Of a stretch of 64,000 bases of DNA, positions 22,432 to 31,714 are shown piece after piece. This DNA is from Actinomadura nitritigenes (lineage in GTDB: Bacteria; Actinomycetota; Actinomycetes; Streptosporangiales; Streptosporangiaceae): assembly GCF_017573545.1 (NCBI RefSeq), contig NZ_JAGEOK010000010.1, positions 240,519 to 304,518 on the forward strand. The letters are read 5' to 3'. Positions within the stretch are counted from its first letter, which is position 1; each line of letters opens with the position of its first letter. The notes under the pieces were generated by a model. The model made no database searches and was not told the DNA's origin. It worked only from the letters and a program-made list of their open reading frames with translations. Position numbers and translations under genes: made by a program.

Positions 22432-24768
22432 TCAGGCCGCCACGCTCACGCCGGCCAGCACGATGCCCGCGGCGGCTGCGGCCGTCAGCGCGCCGGCCGC
22501 CACCAGCAGCGCGTACTCCTGGCAGACGAACGCGAACGCCTGCCCGCGGGTCGTCCCGATCCTGCGGAGCAGGACCAGTTCACCGCGCCGGCCCGAGATC
22601 GCCGTGGCGGCCGTGGTGACGGCGCCGATCGCGCCGTAGGCGGCGGCGATGCCGATCATCACCAGCAGGCCGACGCGGGTCTGTTCCGCCTGCCGGTCGG
22701 TGACGGCGCCGGCCCACCGGGCGGCGGGGACGACCGTGGCCTCGGCGGCGGACCGCTGATCAGGACCCAGCGCGGCCGTCACGGCGGCGAGCGCGGTGGC
22801 GTCGCCGCGCACGTAGGCGCGGGCGGGCCGGGCCCGGCCGCCGCGGTGCGGGCCGAGGACGAGTCGCGGGCCGCCGGGTTCGGCGTCGAACACGGCGGTG
22901 ATCCGCAGGGTCGCCGGGGTGCCGTCGGCGAGCCACAGGCGGACGGTCTGCCCGACGTGCCTGTGCCACGAGCGGTCGAGCGCCACGGTCGCGTCGTTCA
23001 AGCCGTCCAGGGAGCCCTGGCGAATGCGCAGTCCGAGCACCGCCGGGGAGTCGACGGCGATGGCGGGGAACGGGACCGGCGCCGGCGCCTCCAGGTGAAA
23101 CGGTGTCAGGGCGGGTTCGCGGGCGAGCACGCTGGTGTCGGTGACTGCGGTCGCCGCCGCGCCCGGCACGGCGCGGACGCGGGCGACCAGCGATGCGGGC
23201 AGCCCGGAGGCCCCGGACGGCAGGACGACCAGGTCGGCGGGCGCGGCCTGGTGACGCAGGCCGCGGTCCTCGGCCGCCTGGACGGTGCCCGTCGCGCCGA
23301 GGACGGCCAGCGCGAGGCCCAGCGTGATCATCACGGGGGCGACCGTGGCGGCGGCCTGGCGGGAGCCGGCGGCCACCCGTTCGCGGGCCAGCAGGCCGCC
23401 CGGCCCGGCACCGCGGGTGAGCGGCCAGGCGAGCACCCTGATCAGCGGTGGGAGGAGGGCGGGGGCCAGCAGCACCGCGCCGCCGACGATCAGCAGCGCC
23501 ATCTCGACGTCGGTCTTGGGGTCCAGGGCGGCGTCCGGCATCACCACCGCCACCCCGAGCAGCAGCACCGCGCCGGAGCCGAGCGCGGCCAGGCCCAGCA
23601 GTCGCCGGGGCAGCCCCGTCCCGCGAGGTTCGGCGTCCGCCGCGCGCAGTGCCTCGGCCGGACGGATGGCCGCGGCCCGGACGGAGGCGGCGACCACCGC
23701 CAGCACCGCCACCGCGACACCGGCGGCGAACGCGAGCGTCAGCGGCACCGTGCACGCGGTGGTGCGCGGGACGGTGAACCAGGACGGGGCCATGGCGTGC
23801 CGGGCGAGCCAGCGTGCGAGCAGCGGCCCGCCGCCCAGGCCGAGCACGCATCCGGCGGCCGATCCCGCCACACCGATCAGCACCGCCTCGACACCGACCG
23901 ACCGGACGACCTGCAGCGGCGTCGCGCCGAGGGTCCGCAGCAGCGCCAGTTCGCGCCGGCGGCGCGCGACCGACAACCCGAAGGCACTGGCGGTGACGTA
24001 CAGCGACACCGAGGCCGACAGCAGAGCGGCGATGCCGAGGAAGGAGGTCAGCGAGACCAGGTCCGCGCGGTCGCGGAGCGCTCCGGGATCGGCCAAGGCC
24101 CGGTCGCGGCCGGTCAGGACCCGCACGCCGGGGAGGGCGGCGGCGCGCCGGGCGGCGGCCGGGCCGGCGGGCACCAGCGCGTCGACCGGGGGCGACAGCC
24201 GGGCGGCCTCGGCGTCGGAGAAGAAGACGGCGTGCTCGACCTCGGCCGCGCCCGCGGGAGCCCGCGCGGTCCCCACGACGGTGTAGAGGCCGTCCCGGTC
24301 GGCGGCGTGCACGAGGACCCGCTGCCCCGGCCGCCCGCCGGCGGTCGTGACGATCTCGCCGGGACGTGCGGGGGCACGGCCGGAGGTCAGGGCGTAGGGG
24401 GCGAAGGCGGCCGAGGACCAGCCGTGGCCGACCTGGTCGGACGGCCCGCCGGGCAGCCGGGCGGGGAAGGTGCGGTCGAGCGCGGCGCCGGGGAAGGCGG
24501 CCAGGGCCGCGGCGGGCAGGGCGGGCTGCTCGGCGAACGGGACGGCGGTCGGCGTCCCGTAGCGGTCCCGCAGCCGCAGGTCCGGGTCGGCCTGGACGAC
24601 GGCGGGGGCGGCGGCGAACCGCCGCGGCAGCCGGTGCGGGTCGTCGGAGGCGGCCCCGAGCACCAGCGCCATCGTGGCGATCACCGCGACGCCGAGGGTG
24701 AGCGCGGCCAGCGGTCCGGCGAGGCAGGCCCAGCGGGCGCGCAGGCCCGCGGCGGCGACGCTCAGCAT
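22432..24768 (-). CDS. FtsX-like ABC transporter permease
   Basis: 778 aa from ATG 24768, overlapping the ATPase gene end by 7 bp. Two FtsX/MacB-type modules: an N-terminal helix (LAALTLGVAVIATMALVLGA), a large extracytoplasmic domain, helices near residue 250-370 (LTSFLGIAALLSASVSLYVT; ARRRRELALLRTLGATPLQV), a second extracytoplasmic domain and a last helix block (RRGELVLLRRIGTTRGQAFA). This is the macrolide/lipoprotein-export type rather than nutrient uptake. It ends 4 bp from the convergent STAS gene. Control by the divergent two-component system is likely. Confidence 0.9.
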   Translation of the reverse strand: MLSVAAAGLRARWACLAGPLAALTLGVAVIATMALVLGAASDDPHRLPRRFAAAPAVVQADPDLRLRDRYGTPTAVPFAEQPALPAAALAAFPGAALDRTFPARLPGGPSDQVGHGWSSAAFAPYALTSGRAPARPGEIVTTAGGRPGQRVLVHAADRDGLYTVVGTARAPAGAAEVEHAVFFSDAEAARLSPPVDALVPAGPAAARRAAALPGVRVLTGRDRALADPGALRDRADLVSLTSFLGIAALLSASVSLYVTASAFGLSVARRRRELALLRTLGATPLQVVRSVGVEAVLIGVAGSAAGCVLGLGGGPLLARWLARHAMAPSWFTVPRTTACTVPLTLAFAAGVAVAVLAVVAASVRAAAIRPAEALRAADAEPRGTGLPRRLLGLAALGSGAVLLLGVAVVMPDAALDPKTDVEMALLIVGGAVLLAPALLPPLIRVLAWPLTRGAGPGGLLARERVAAGSRQAAATVAPVMITLGLALAVLGATGTVQAAEDRGLRHQAAPADLVVLPSGASGLPASLVARVRAVPGAAATAVTDTSVLAREPALTPFHLEAPAPVPFPAIAVDSPAVLGLRIRQGSLDGLNDATVALDRSWHRHVGQTVRLWLADGTPATLRITAVFDAEPGGPRLVLGPHRGGRARPARAYVRGDATALAAVTAALGPDQRSAAEATVVPAARWAGAVTDRQAEQTRVGLLVMIGIAAAYGAIGAVTTAATAISGRRGELVLLRRIGTTRGQAFAFVCQEYALLVAAGALTAAAAAGIVLAGVSVAA

Positions 24769-25520
24769 GCCGCCGCCTCCCCGGCCGCCGCGCCCGCCGC
24801 GCCCTCCAGCCGGGCCAGCCGCCCGGCGACGGTCACCGCGTCGGGACCGTCCAGTGTGCCGGCGATGCGGCCGTCGGCCAGGAACACGACGCGGTCGGCG
24901 TGCGCGGCGGCGACCGGGTCGTGGCTGACCATGACGATCGTCTGGCCGTGCTCGGCGACCAGCGTCCGCAGGACGCCGAGCACGGTGCGCGATGCCGCGC
25001 TGTCCAGGGCTCCGGTCGGCTCGTCGGCGAACAGCACGCGCGGCGCGGTGACGAGGGCGCGGGCGATCGCGACGCGCTGCTGCTGACCGCCCGACAGTTC
25101 GGCGGGCCGGTGCCGCGCTCGGTCGCCGAGGCCGACGGCGTCCAGCGCGGCCCGCACCGCGCGCTTGTCGGGGCGGTGCCCGGCCAGCCGCAGCGGCAGC
25201 CCGACGTTCTGCTCGGCGGTCAGCGCGGGCAGCAGGTTGTAGGACTGGAAGACGAACCCGATGGTCTCGCGCCGCAACCTGGTCAGCGCGGACTCGCGCA
25301 GCCGCGACAGGTCCCTGCCGTCCAGCGAGACCGCGCCCGCCGTCGGCCTCTCCAGCCCCGCGGCGCATTGCAGCAGCGTCGACTTGCCCGACCCCGACGC
25401 GCCCATGACGGCGGTGAACGAACCTTCCGCCAAGCCCAGCGTGACCCCGTCCAGGGCGGTGACGGCGCCGGGCCCCGTCCCGTAGGTCTTGCTCACCGCG
25501 GTGAGCCGAACGATGTCCAT
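24762..25520 (-). CDS. ABC transporter ATP-binding protein (MacB/LolD type)
   Basis: 252 aa from ATG 25520. Walker A GASGSGKST, Q-loop FVFQSYNLLPALTAEQNV, signature LSGGQQQRVAIARAL, Walker B VLFADEPTGALDS, switch His VSHDP. The residues around the Q-loop and TGALDS are typical of the LolD/MacB/BceA branch paired with FtsX-like permeases. First gene of the two-gene exporter operon. Confidence 0.93.
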   Translation of the reverse strand: MDIVRLTAVSKTYGTGPGAVTALDGVTLGLAEGSFTAVMGASGSGKSTLLQCAAGLERPTAGAVSLDGRDLSRLRESALTRLRRETIGFVFQSYNLLPALTAEQNVGLPLRLAGHRPDKRAVRAALDAVGLGDRARHRPAELSGGQQQRVAIARALVTAPRVLFADEPTGALDSAASRTVLGVLRTLVAEHGQTIVMVSHDPVAAAHADRVVFLADGRIAGTLDGPDAVTVAGRLARLEGAAGAAAGEAAAC

Positions 25521-25575
25521 GCCCCCAGGCAACCGGTCCGGCGGCGGTCGGGTCGATCAGCCGTGCCACCGTGTT

Positions 25576-25599
25576 GGGGGTAGGCCCAGCCTTACCCCC
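25576..25599. promoter_or_regulatory. Inverted repeat between ABC and two-component operons
   Basis: gggggtaggc (25576-25585) and gccttaccccc (25589-25599) pair with one bulged base around cca. Located between the divergent ATPase and histidine-kinase starts; candidate response-regulator site. Confidence 0.5.
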
Positions 25600-25654
25600 G
25601 GCCCTCACCCCTGCCGGATGGGCGGCTCCCGGAAACCGCCCCTATCCTGGCGCG

Positions 25655-26971
25655 ATGGAGGCGATCACGGCACTGCGGCGGCGGGGTCTCGCACTGCGGC
25701 GGCGGAGCCTCCTGGCGTCGGCCCGGCCGTGGCGGAGCCTGGCGTACCTGGTGACCAGCTCGGTGCCCGGCGCGCTCGTGCTGACCGTCGTCGCGGCGGT
25801 GCTGCTCGTCGGCGGGACGCTCGCCTCGGCCGTCATCGGGCTGCCGATGCTGGCGGCGCTGGCCTTCGCGGGCGTGCCCGTCGCCGCGTTCGAGCGGTGG
25901 CGGCTGCGCCTGGTGGACTCCGGGCCGATCGCCGACCCGCACCGTCCCCCGGACCGTCCGGGCGTGGGCGGCTGGCTGGCCACCCGGGTGCGCGAGGCCG
26001 CGACCTGGCGGGAACTGGGCTTCGCGGTCCTGCTGGCCACCGTGCTGTGGCCGCTCGACCTGGCCGTGGCCGCCGTCGGGGTCGCGCTGCCCGTCGCGCT
26101 GCTCACCGCGTGGATGCCCGTGCTGTCGGGCGGCCGCCGCGGGCTGTGGCCGGGCGTCGCGATCCACACCCCCGCCCAGGCGCTGGTGGCACTGCCCGCC
26201 GGCATCGTGCTGCTGGTGGCCGGCGCCTACCTGATCACTTTGGCGGCGGCCGCGCGGGCGGCGCTGACCTGGCGCCTGCTCGAGCCGCGTCCGGACGAGG
26301 CCGCGCGGCTTCTGGCGGAGGTGGCCGGGTCCCGCGCCCGGCTCGTCGACGCCTTCGAGGCCGAGCGCCGTCGCATCGAGCGCGACCTGCACGACGGTGC
26401 GCAGCAGCGGCTGGTCGCGGTCGCCACCAGCCTCGGGCTGGCGCTGCTCGACCTGCCGCCGGGACCCGCCGCCGACCACGTCGCGCACGCCCACGGCCAG
26501 GCCCGGCTGGCGCTCACCGAGCTGCGCGAGCTGATCCACGGCATCCATCCGCAGGTCCTCACCCAGCACGGGCTGGCCGCCGCGGTACAGGACGCCGCGG
26601 ACCGCTCGCCGGTACCGGTGGACCTCGACCTGGGCCTCACCGGCCGGCTGCCCGCACCGGTGGAGGCCACCGGGTACTTCGTGGTCTGCGAGGCGCTGGC
26701 CAACATCGTCCGGCACAGCGAGGCCGGCCGCGCCTGGATCACCGGCGACCGCCGCGGCGACACCCTGCTCCTGGAGATCGGCGATGACGGCGCCGGCGGC
26801 GCCGACCCGGCCGCCGGCAGCGGGCTGACCGGCCTGTCGGACCGCCTCGCGGTCGTCGGCGGCACCCTCACCCTGTCCAGCCCGCCCGGGGGCCCGACCC
26901 TGCTGACCGTGGAGATGCCATGCTGCGAGACCGTCACCTCCGCGTCGTCCTCGCCGAGGACGGCGCCCTGA
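25655..26971 (+). CDS. DesK/NarX-type sensor histidine kinase
   Basis: 438 aa from ATG 25655. Four hydrophobic segments in the first ~210 residues, with a duplicated sensor-like (PspC/DUF-type) arrangement, then the HisKA_3 H-box ERRRIERDLHDGAQQRL (His ~249) and HATPase_c boxes (VVCEALANIVRHSEAGRAWI, IGDDGAGGAD, SGLTGLSDRLAVVGG). The gene ends inside the response-regulator gene with a 52-bp overlap, giving a short extra tail. Cognate of the downstream regulator; likely senses envelope stress or a substrate of the adjacent ABC exporter. Confidence 0.9.
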   Translation: MEAITALRRRGLALRRRSLLASARPWRSLAYLVTSSVPGALVLTVVAAVLLVGGTLASAVIGLPMLAALAFAGVPVAAFERWRLRLVDSGPIADPHRPPDRPGVGGWLATRVREAATWRELGFAVLLATVLWPLDLAVAAVGVALPVALLTAWMPVLSGGRRGLWPGVAIHTPAQALVALPAGIVLLVAGAYLITLAAAARAALTWRLLEPRPDEAARLLAEVAGSRARLVDAFEAERRRIERDLHDGAQQRLVAVATSLGLALLDLPPGPAADHVAHAHGQARLALTELRELIHGIHPQVLTQHGLAAAVQDAADRSPVPVDLDLGLTGRLPAPVEATGYFVVCEALANIVRHSEAGRAWITGDRRGDTLLLEIGDDGAGGADPAAGSGLTGLSDRLAVVGGTLTLSSPPGGPTLLTVEMPCCETVTSASSSPRTAP

Positions 26972-27579
26972 TGCGTGACGGTCTGGTCGCCGTGCTCACC
27001 CGGTTCGGGCACCAGGTCGTCGAGGCGGTCGCGGACGCGCCCGCGCTCACCGCCGCGGTCGAGGCGCACGGGCCCGACATCGTCGTCACCGACGTGCGCA
27101 TGCCGCCGACCCAGACCGACGACGGCCTGCGCGCCGCCATCGCCCTGCGCGAGCGCGACCCGGATCTGCCCGTGCTGGTGCTCAGCCAGTACATCGAGAC
27201 GGCCTCGGCCGGCGAGCTGCTCGACTCCACCGACGCCCGAGCGGTCGGCTACCTGCTGAAGGACCGCGTCATCGACGTCACCGACTTCGCCGGGGCCGTG
27301 CGGCAGGTCGCCGAGGGCGGCACCGTCATCGACCCCGAGGTGATCCGCCACCTCCTGGGCCGCCGCCGCAACCCGCTGCGCCGCCTCACCCCGCGCGAAC
27401 GCGAGGTGCTGGCCCTCATGGCCCAAGGCCACTCCAACGCCGCCATCGCCCAGGCGCTCACGGTGTCGCCCGCCGCCGTCGGCAAGCACATCAACGGCCT
27501 CCTGGCCAAGCTCGACCTCCCGCCCGACGCCGACGTGCACCGCCGCGTCCTGGCGGTCCTCACCTACCTCCGCTCCTGA
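26920..27579 (+). CDS. NarL/LuxR-family response regulator
   Basis: 219 aa. Receiver domain with acidic pocket (VVLAEDGALMRDGL), phospho-Asp in VVTDVRMPP, conserved Lys in YLLKDRV; C-terminal LuxR HTH (LTPREREVLALMAQGHSNAA, AAVGKHINGLLAKLDLP). Partner of the overlapping histidine kinase. Presumed activator of the divergent ABC exporter through the 25576-25599 repeat. Confidence 0.93.
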   Translation: MLRDRHLRVVLAEDGALMRDGLVAVLTRFGHQVVEAVADAPALTAAVEAHGPDIVVTDVRMPPTQTDDGLRAAIALRERDPDLPVLVLSQYIETASAGELLDSTDARAVGYLLKDRVIDVTDFAGAVRQVAEGGTVIDPEVIRHLLGRRRNPLRRLTPREREVLALMAQGHSNAAIAQALTVSPAAVGKHINGLLAKLDLPPDADVHRRVLAVLTYLRS

Positions 27580-27617
27580 CCCCGGCGAACGCCATCGCCG
27601 CCGAAATGTCGTCGGGC

Positions 27618-27684
27618 TTCTCTACACTCGCCGCATGGGACGTGACGCGTCGCCGCATGGGGCAATGGCAATTGCGGTAGAGAA
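27618..27684. promoter_or_regulatory. Long-spaced inverted repeat before the MFS gene
   Basis: ttctctac (27618-27625) and gtagagaa (27677-27684) are exact arms 51 bp apart; ccgcatggg also recurs at 27631 and 27653. They occupy the 121-bp promoter gap before the MFS gene. Confidence 0.4.
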
Positions 27685-27700
27685 ACAATTCTAGACGGAA

Positions 27701-29149
27701 ATGGTCGCCGACCTTTCTGTGGATCCTCCGCATACGCTGTCGCCGCGCGGGCGGACCGTCGTGCTGTTGACCTGCTGCCTGAGCGTGGTCGTGGCGGGGC
27801 TGGACACGACGATCGCCAATGTGGCGCTGCCCTCGATCCAGAAGGCCTTGCACGCTCCCGTCAGCGGCCTGCAATGGGTGGTCGACGCCTACACGCTGGT
27901 CATCGCGTGCCTTCTGATGTTCTCGGGTTCGCTGGCCGACCGGTTCGGCCGGCGCCGGGTGTTCCAGATCGGACTAGGATTCTTCTCGCTCGGTTCGCTG
28001 CTGTGCGGCGTCGCGCCGTCCCTCGGGGCCCTGGTCGCCTTCCGCGCGCTCCAGGCGGTGGGCGGCTCGATGCTGAACCCGGTCGCGATGTCGATCATCG
28101 CCACCACCTTCACCGACCCGAAGGAGCGCGCCCGCGCCGTGGGCGCGTGGGGAGCGGTGGCGGGACTGGGCGGGGCGAGCGGTCCCGTGCTCGGCGGCCT
28201 GCTGGTCAGCGGCCTCGGATGGCGGTCCATCTTCTGGGTCGACGTGCCGATCGGCGTCCTGGCCGTCTGCCTGGCCCAGAGGTTCGTCCCCGAGTCCAGG
28301 GCGGCGCGCGGCAAGCGGTTCGATCCCCTCGGCCAGTTGCTCGTCGTCACCTTCCTCGGGCCGGTCACGGCCGCCGTCATCGAGGGCCCCCGGCACGGCT
28401 GGAGTTCGCCGTTCATCATCGGGCTGCTCGTCCTGGCCGCCGTCTCGCTCGTCGCGCTGGTCGTGACCGAGTCCCGACGCGCCCAGCCGCTGGTGGACGT
28501 CCGGCTCTTCCGCAGCCCGGCGTTCTCGGGCGCGGCGGTCATCGCGCTGGCCGCCTTCATGACCCTGGGCGGGTTCCTGTTCCTCAACACCCTCTACCTG
28601 CAGGACGTCCGCGGCTACAGCGCCCTGCACGCGGGGCTGCTCACCATCCCGATGGCCGCCGCGCTGGCTGCCTGCGCGATGGTCTCGGGGCGCATCGTGG
28701 CCGTCCGGGGTCCCAGACCGGCGCTCGTGCTGGCCGGACTGCTGCTGGCGGCAGGAGCGGGCCTGCTCCTCGGGGCCGGGCGCGAGACGGGGGCCTGGTA
28801 CCTCGTGCTCGCCTATCTGCTCTTCGGCGCGGGGTTCGGCCTGGTCGGCACCCCGACCACCAACACCGCCCTCTCCGGGATGCCGCGCGATCAGGCGGGG
28901 GTCGCCGGAGCGATCGCCTCGACCTGCCGCCAGACCGGCGCCGCGATCGGCGTGGCGGTGTGCGGCTCGATCGTCGCGGCCGGCTCGGCCGGGTTCGTCG
29001 CGTCGAGTCGCATCGCCCTGGCCGTTCTGGCCGGCTGCGGAATCGCGACCGTGCTGCTCGGCCTGATCTCGACCGGGCGCTGGGCCCGAGCCCAGGCCGA
29101 ACGCAGCGGCCGGCAGCTCGGCACGCACGCTGTGGAGGCGACTCCATGA
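27701..29149 (+). CDS. MFS drug exporter, DHA2 (EmrB/QacA) family
   Basis: 482 aa, ~14 membrane helices. Signature segments: LDTTIANVALPSIQKALHAP, GLQWVVDAYTLVIACLLMFS, motif A GSLADRFGRRRVFQIGLG, motif C ASGPVLGGLLVSGLGWRSIF. Typical multidrug or natural-product exporter. The AraC gene follows in the same direction after 286 bp and may regulate it. Confidence 0.9.
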   Translation: MVADLSVDPPHTLSPRGRTVVLLTCCLSVVVAGLDTTIANVALPSIQKALHAPVSGLQWVVDAYTLVIACLLMFSGSLADRFGRRRVFQIGLGFFSLGSLLCGVAPSLGALVAFRALQAVGGSMLNPVAMSIIATTFTDPKERARAVGAWGAVAGLGGASGPVLGGLLVSGLGWRSIFWVDVPIGVLAVCLAQRFVPESRAARGKRFDPLGQLLVVTFLGPVTAAVIEGPRHGWSSPFIIGLLVLAAVSLVALVVTESRRAQPLVDVRLFRSPAFSGAAVIALAAFMTLGGFLFLNTLYLQDVRGYSALHAGLLTIPMAAALAACAMVSGRIVAVRGPRPALVLAGLLLAAGAGLLLGAGRETGAWYLVLAYLLFGAGFGLVGTPTTNTALSGMPRDQAGVAGAIASTCRQTGAAIGVAVCGSIVAAGSAGFVASSRIALAVLAGCGIATVLLGLISTGRWARAQAERSGRQLGTHAVEATP

Positions 29150-29435
29150 ACCCTCTCCGAGCACGTGATGCCCTGGTCATAGCCTCGACCGCCAAGAATG
29201 GCTCCCGCTTCCACCGGCGCGGGCCGCACGGGGCGATGCAAAGGACCGGCCAGAGCCCAAGCGGTTTCGCGCCGATACGTCGCCCCGCACGGAGTGATCC
29301 TGTATCTTTGACTCGGTCAATGAATCCTTCGCCGGAGTCAGCGATGCCCGAGCCGAAGCGCGAACATCGGCAGCCGGCTTGCGGAGCCGCCCCGCGGAGC
29401 ACGGCTCCGGATCAGCGAGTCATTTCGAGGTCCAG
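29150..29435. other. 286-bp gap before the AraC gene
   Basis: No gene seen. It contains ttgactcggtcaatgaa near 29309, a possible -35 region, and a GACTC/GAGTC pair (around 29311 and 29335) flanking it. Presumed araC promoter. Confidence 0.4.
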
Positions 29436-30410
29436 GTGAGATTGCGGAGCTCTGATGTGCCGCCGGCCGATCGGGTCGACTGGTGGCGCGAGATCACCTC
29501 TCGCGATCTCGTTCCCACCGCGATCACCGTCGGTGACGCGGGGGGCTTCCAGGCGGCGGCGGACCATCTGCAGCTGGGAGCGGCAGGGATGTCCGCTCTC
29601 GAGTTCACGTCGCTGCGGTCGGATCGGACCCGCCGTCTGATCCGCAGCTCGGACCCCGAATGGTGGGAGTTCGGGTTCGTGCGGGCCGGGACGATGCTGC
29701 TGGAGCGCGACCGCACCCGGACGGTCGCGGGAGCCGGTGACATGCTCCTCTTCGGCACTTCCCACCCCTACGAGGCGCATGCGTTCGCCGATGCGGAGCC
29801 GGCCCGCCTGTTGCTGCTGCACATTCCCAGGAGCTGCGTCCCGTTCCCGGAGAGGCGACTGCTCGGTTCGGCGTCGAGGCCGTTCCCCTCGCAGTCCGGG
29901 CCGGGAGCGCTTCTCGCCCGCTTCATGGCCGGGTGCGCCGAGCAGATGGCAAGCCTGGACGCGTCCGTCGCCCGCCATCTGGAGCCCGCGGCGATCGGGC
30001 TCGCGACGGCCTTCGCCGCGAGCCTGATGGGCGAGGAGGACCGGATGCCTCCGACGCGGCAGGAGGCTCTCGCGCTCCAGGTCAGGACGTTCGTGCTCGA
30101 CCACCTCCACGAGCCCGGCCTCTCTCCCGCGGTGATCGCCGCCGCGCACGGGATCTCCGTGAGATATCTGCACCATCTCTTCCACGGGAGCGGCGAAAGC
30201 GTCGGCGAATTCATCCGGTCCCGACGACTCCGGAAGTGTTGCGCGGACCTGCTCGACCCCGCGCTCAAGAACGTGACCGTCTCGGAGGTGGGAGCCCGGT
30301 GGGGCTTCCAGGACGGCTCCTCCTTCAACAGGGCGTTCAAGGCCAGATACGGCATCCCTCCAGGCGAACACCGCCGCCTGGGGGGCCCGAGGCCGCACAA
30401 CGGCGGCTGA
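29436..30410 (+). CDS. AraC-family regulator (AraC-binding-like N-domain)
   Basis: 324 aa from GTG 29436, preceded by GAGG at 5-nt spacing. The N-terminal half is the AraC-binding-like beta domain (DVPPADRVDWWREITSRDLV; ERDRTRTVAGAGDMLLFGTS). The C-terminal ~100 residues carry two HTHs: LSPAVIAAAHGISVRYLHHL and VTVSEVGARWGFQDGSSFNR, ending FKARYGIPPGEHR. Usually an activator of nearby catabolic or exporter genes; the upstream MFS gene is the nearest candidate. Confidence 0.9.
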   Translation: MRLRSSDVPPADRVDWWREITSRDLVPTAITVGDAGGFQAAADHLQLGAAGMSALEFTSLRSDRTRRLIRSSDPEWWEFGFVRAGTMLLERDRTRTVAGAGDMLLFGTSHPYEAHAFADAEPARLLLLHIPRSCVPFPERRLLGSASRPFPSQSGPGALLARFMAGCAEQMASLDASVARHLEPAAIGLATAFAASLMGEEDRMPPTRQEALALQVRTFVLDHLHEPGLSPAVIAAAHGISVRYLHHLFHGSGESVGEFIRSRRLRKCCADLLDPALKNVTVSEVGARWGFQDGSSFNRAFKARYGIPPGEHRRLGGPRPHNGG

Positions 30411-30465
30411 CGGCCAAGCCCGCCGGCACCGCCGGCACCGGCACGCATGGACGTCGGCCGGGGTG

Positions 30466-30927
30466 CTACTGGAGCGGGATGTCGATCCCGCGTTCGTCCT
30501 CGGGACGGGGGCCGTGGATGCGCCTGTCGGCTTCGGCGATGGCGACGTCGTTGATGCTCGCCTCGCGGCGTCGCATGAGGCCGTGCTCGTCGAACTCCCA
30601 GAGTTCGTTGCCGTAGCTGCGCCACCACTGGCCTTCCGCGTCGTGCCACTCGTACTGGAACCGGACGGCCATGCGGTTCTCGCGGAATCCCCAGAGGCTC
30701 TTGCGCAGCGCGTAGTCCAGCTCGCGCTCCCATTTGCGGGTCAGGAACGCGACGATCTCGTCGCGGCCGCTGATGAAGGCGTCCCGGTTCCGCCAGACCG
30801 AGTCCGGTGTGTAGGCCGACGCCACGCGTTCGGGATCACGGGTGTTCCAGGCGTCCTCGGCCGCCTGGACTTTCTGCAGGGCGGTCTCCCGCGTGAAGGG
30901 CGGGTAGGGCGGGCGATCTTCCGGCAT
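30466..30927 (-). CDS. DUF1348 (NTF2-fold) protein
   Basis: 153 aa. Highly characteristic DUF1348 sequence: ALQKVQAAEDAWNTRDPERV, SVWRNRDAFISGRDEIVAFL, RKWERELDYALRKSLWGF, NRMAVRFQYEWHDAEGQWWR. A SnoaL-like fold of unknown activity, often next to TetR regulators. SD GAGG precedes the ATG. Divergent TetR gene shares two palindromic sites. Confidence 0.9.
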   Translation of the reverse strand: MPEDRPPYPPFTRETALQKVQAAEDAWNTRDPERVASAYTPDSVWRNRDAFISGRDEIVAFLTRKWERELDYALRKSLWGFRENRMAVRFQYEWHDAEGQWWRSYGNELWEFDEHGLMRRREASINDVAIAEADRRIHGPRPEDERGIDIPLQ

Positions 30928-30944
30928 GGTGGCCTCCTCGCGTT

Positions 30945-30996
30945 GAGAACGGTCGTTCTCTGTCGATGGGCGCTACGCTAGAGAACCATCGTTCTC
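30945..30996. promoter_or_regulatory. Two TetR operators
   Basis: gagaacggtcgttctc (30945-30960) and gagaaccatcgttctc (30981-30996) have identical arms GAGAAC/GTTCTC with 4-nt spacers, one near each start of the divergent DUF1348/tetR pair. Confidence 0.82.
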
Positions 30997-31013
30997 AATG
31001 TCAAGGAGGCGCG

Positions 31014-31577
31014 GTGCCCGCCCCGATCACCGAGGAGCAGACGCGGTCGGACCGTGAGGCCCTGCTCGACGCGGCGGAGAAGCTCTTCTACGAACGAGGG
31101 ATCCAGGCGGTCGGCATGGACGACGTCCGCGCCGCCTCCGGCCTGCCGCTCAAGCGGATCTACCGGATCTTCGCCGCCAAGGAGGATCTCGTCGTCGCGA
31201 TGCTCCGGCGGCGCGACCGGCGGTGGAGAGGAACCCTGGCCGCCCACGTGGACCAGGTCCCCGATCCGCGCGACCGGGTCCTCGCGGTCTTCGACTGGCT
31301 CGCCGAGTGGTTCGCCGAGCCGGGCTTCCGCGGGTGCGCCTGGATCAACGCCCACGGCGAGCTCGGCCCCTCGTCCCCGGCGGTGCTCGCCGAGGTCCGA
31401 ACGCACAAGCAGGCGTTCCACGACCAGATCGCCGCGTGGGTCCGGGCCGCCGGATCGTCGGCGGTCGAACCGGTCTTCCTGCTCGCCGAAGGAGCCATCG
31501 TGACCGCCGGCATCACCGGCGACCCCGCCCCCGCCCGCCACGCGCGCACGGCCGCCGCGATGCTGCTCAGGACGTAG
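31014..31577 (+). CDS. TetR/AcrR family regulator
   Basis: 187 aa from GTG 31014, which has AAGGAGG 4 nt upstream. HTH residues ~12-57 (LLDAAEKLFYERGIQAVGMD, PLKRIYRIFAAKEDLVVAML). The C-terminal domain includes FRGCAWINAHGELG, common in TetR regulators of DUF1348-type genes. Presumed repressor of the divergent gene through the GAGAAC sites. Confidence 0.92.
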   Translation: MPAPITEEQTRSDREALLDAAEKLFYERGIQAVGMDDVRAASGLPLKRIYRIFAAKEDLVVAMLRRRDRRWRGTLAAHVDQVPDPRDRVLAVFDWLAEWFAEPGFRGCAWINAHGELGPSSPAVLAEVRTHKQAFHDQIAAWVRAAGSSAVEPVFLLAEGAIVTAGITGDPAPARHARTAAAMLLRT

Positions 31578-31714
31578 GTCCCCACCGCGCCAGACGACTG
31601 GTCAGCGCCCTTTTCCTTCGCAGCGGGTAGGACCATCGGCCACAGCGGCCCCACCGGAATAACGCCGGCGCGATGCCCGCTGTAACCATCGACAGAGGAC
31701 ACGAGGGAGAGAAC

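Noticed and set aside
22769..25086. Long + strand frames antisense to the ABC exporter
   Set aside because: Repetitive Gly/Arg/Pro composition; the minus-strand ABC genes have full motifs.
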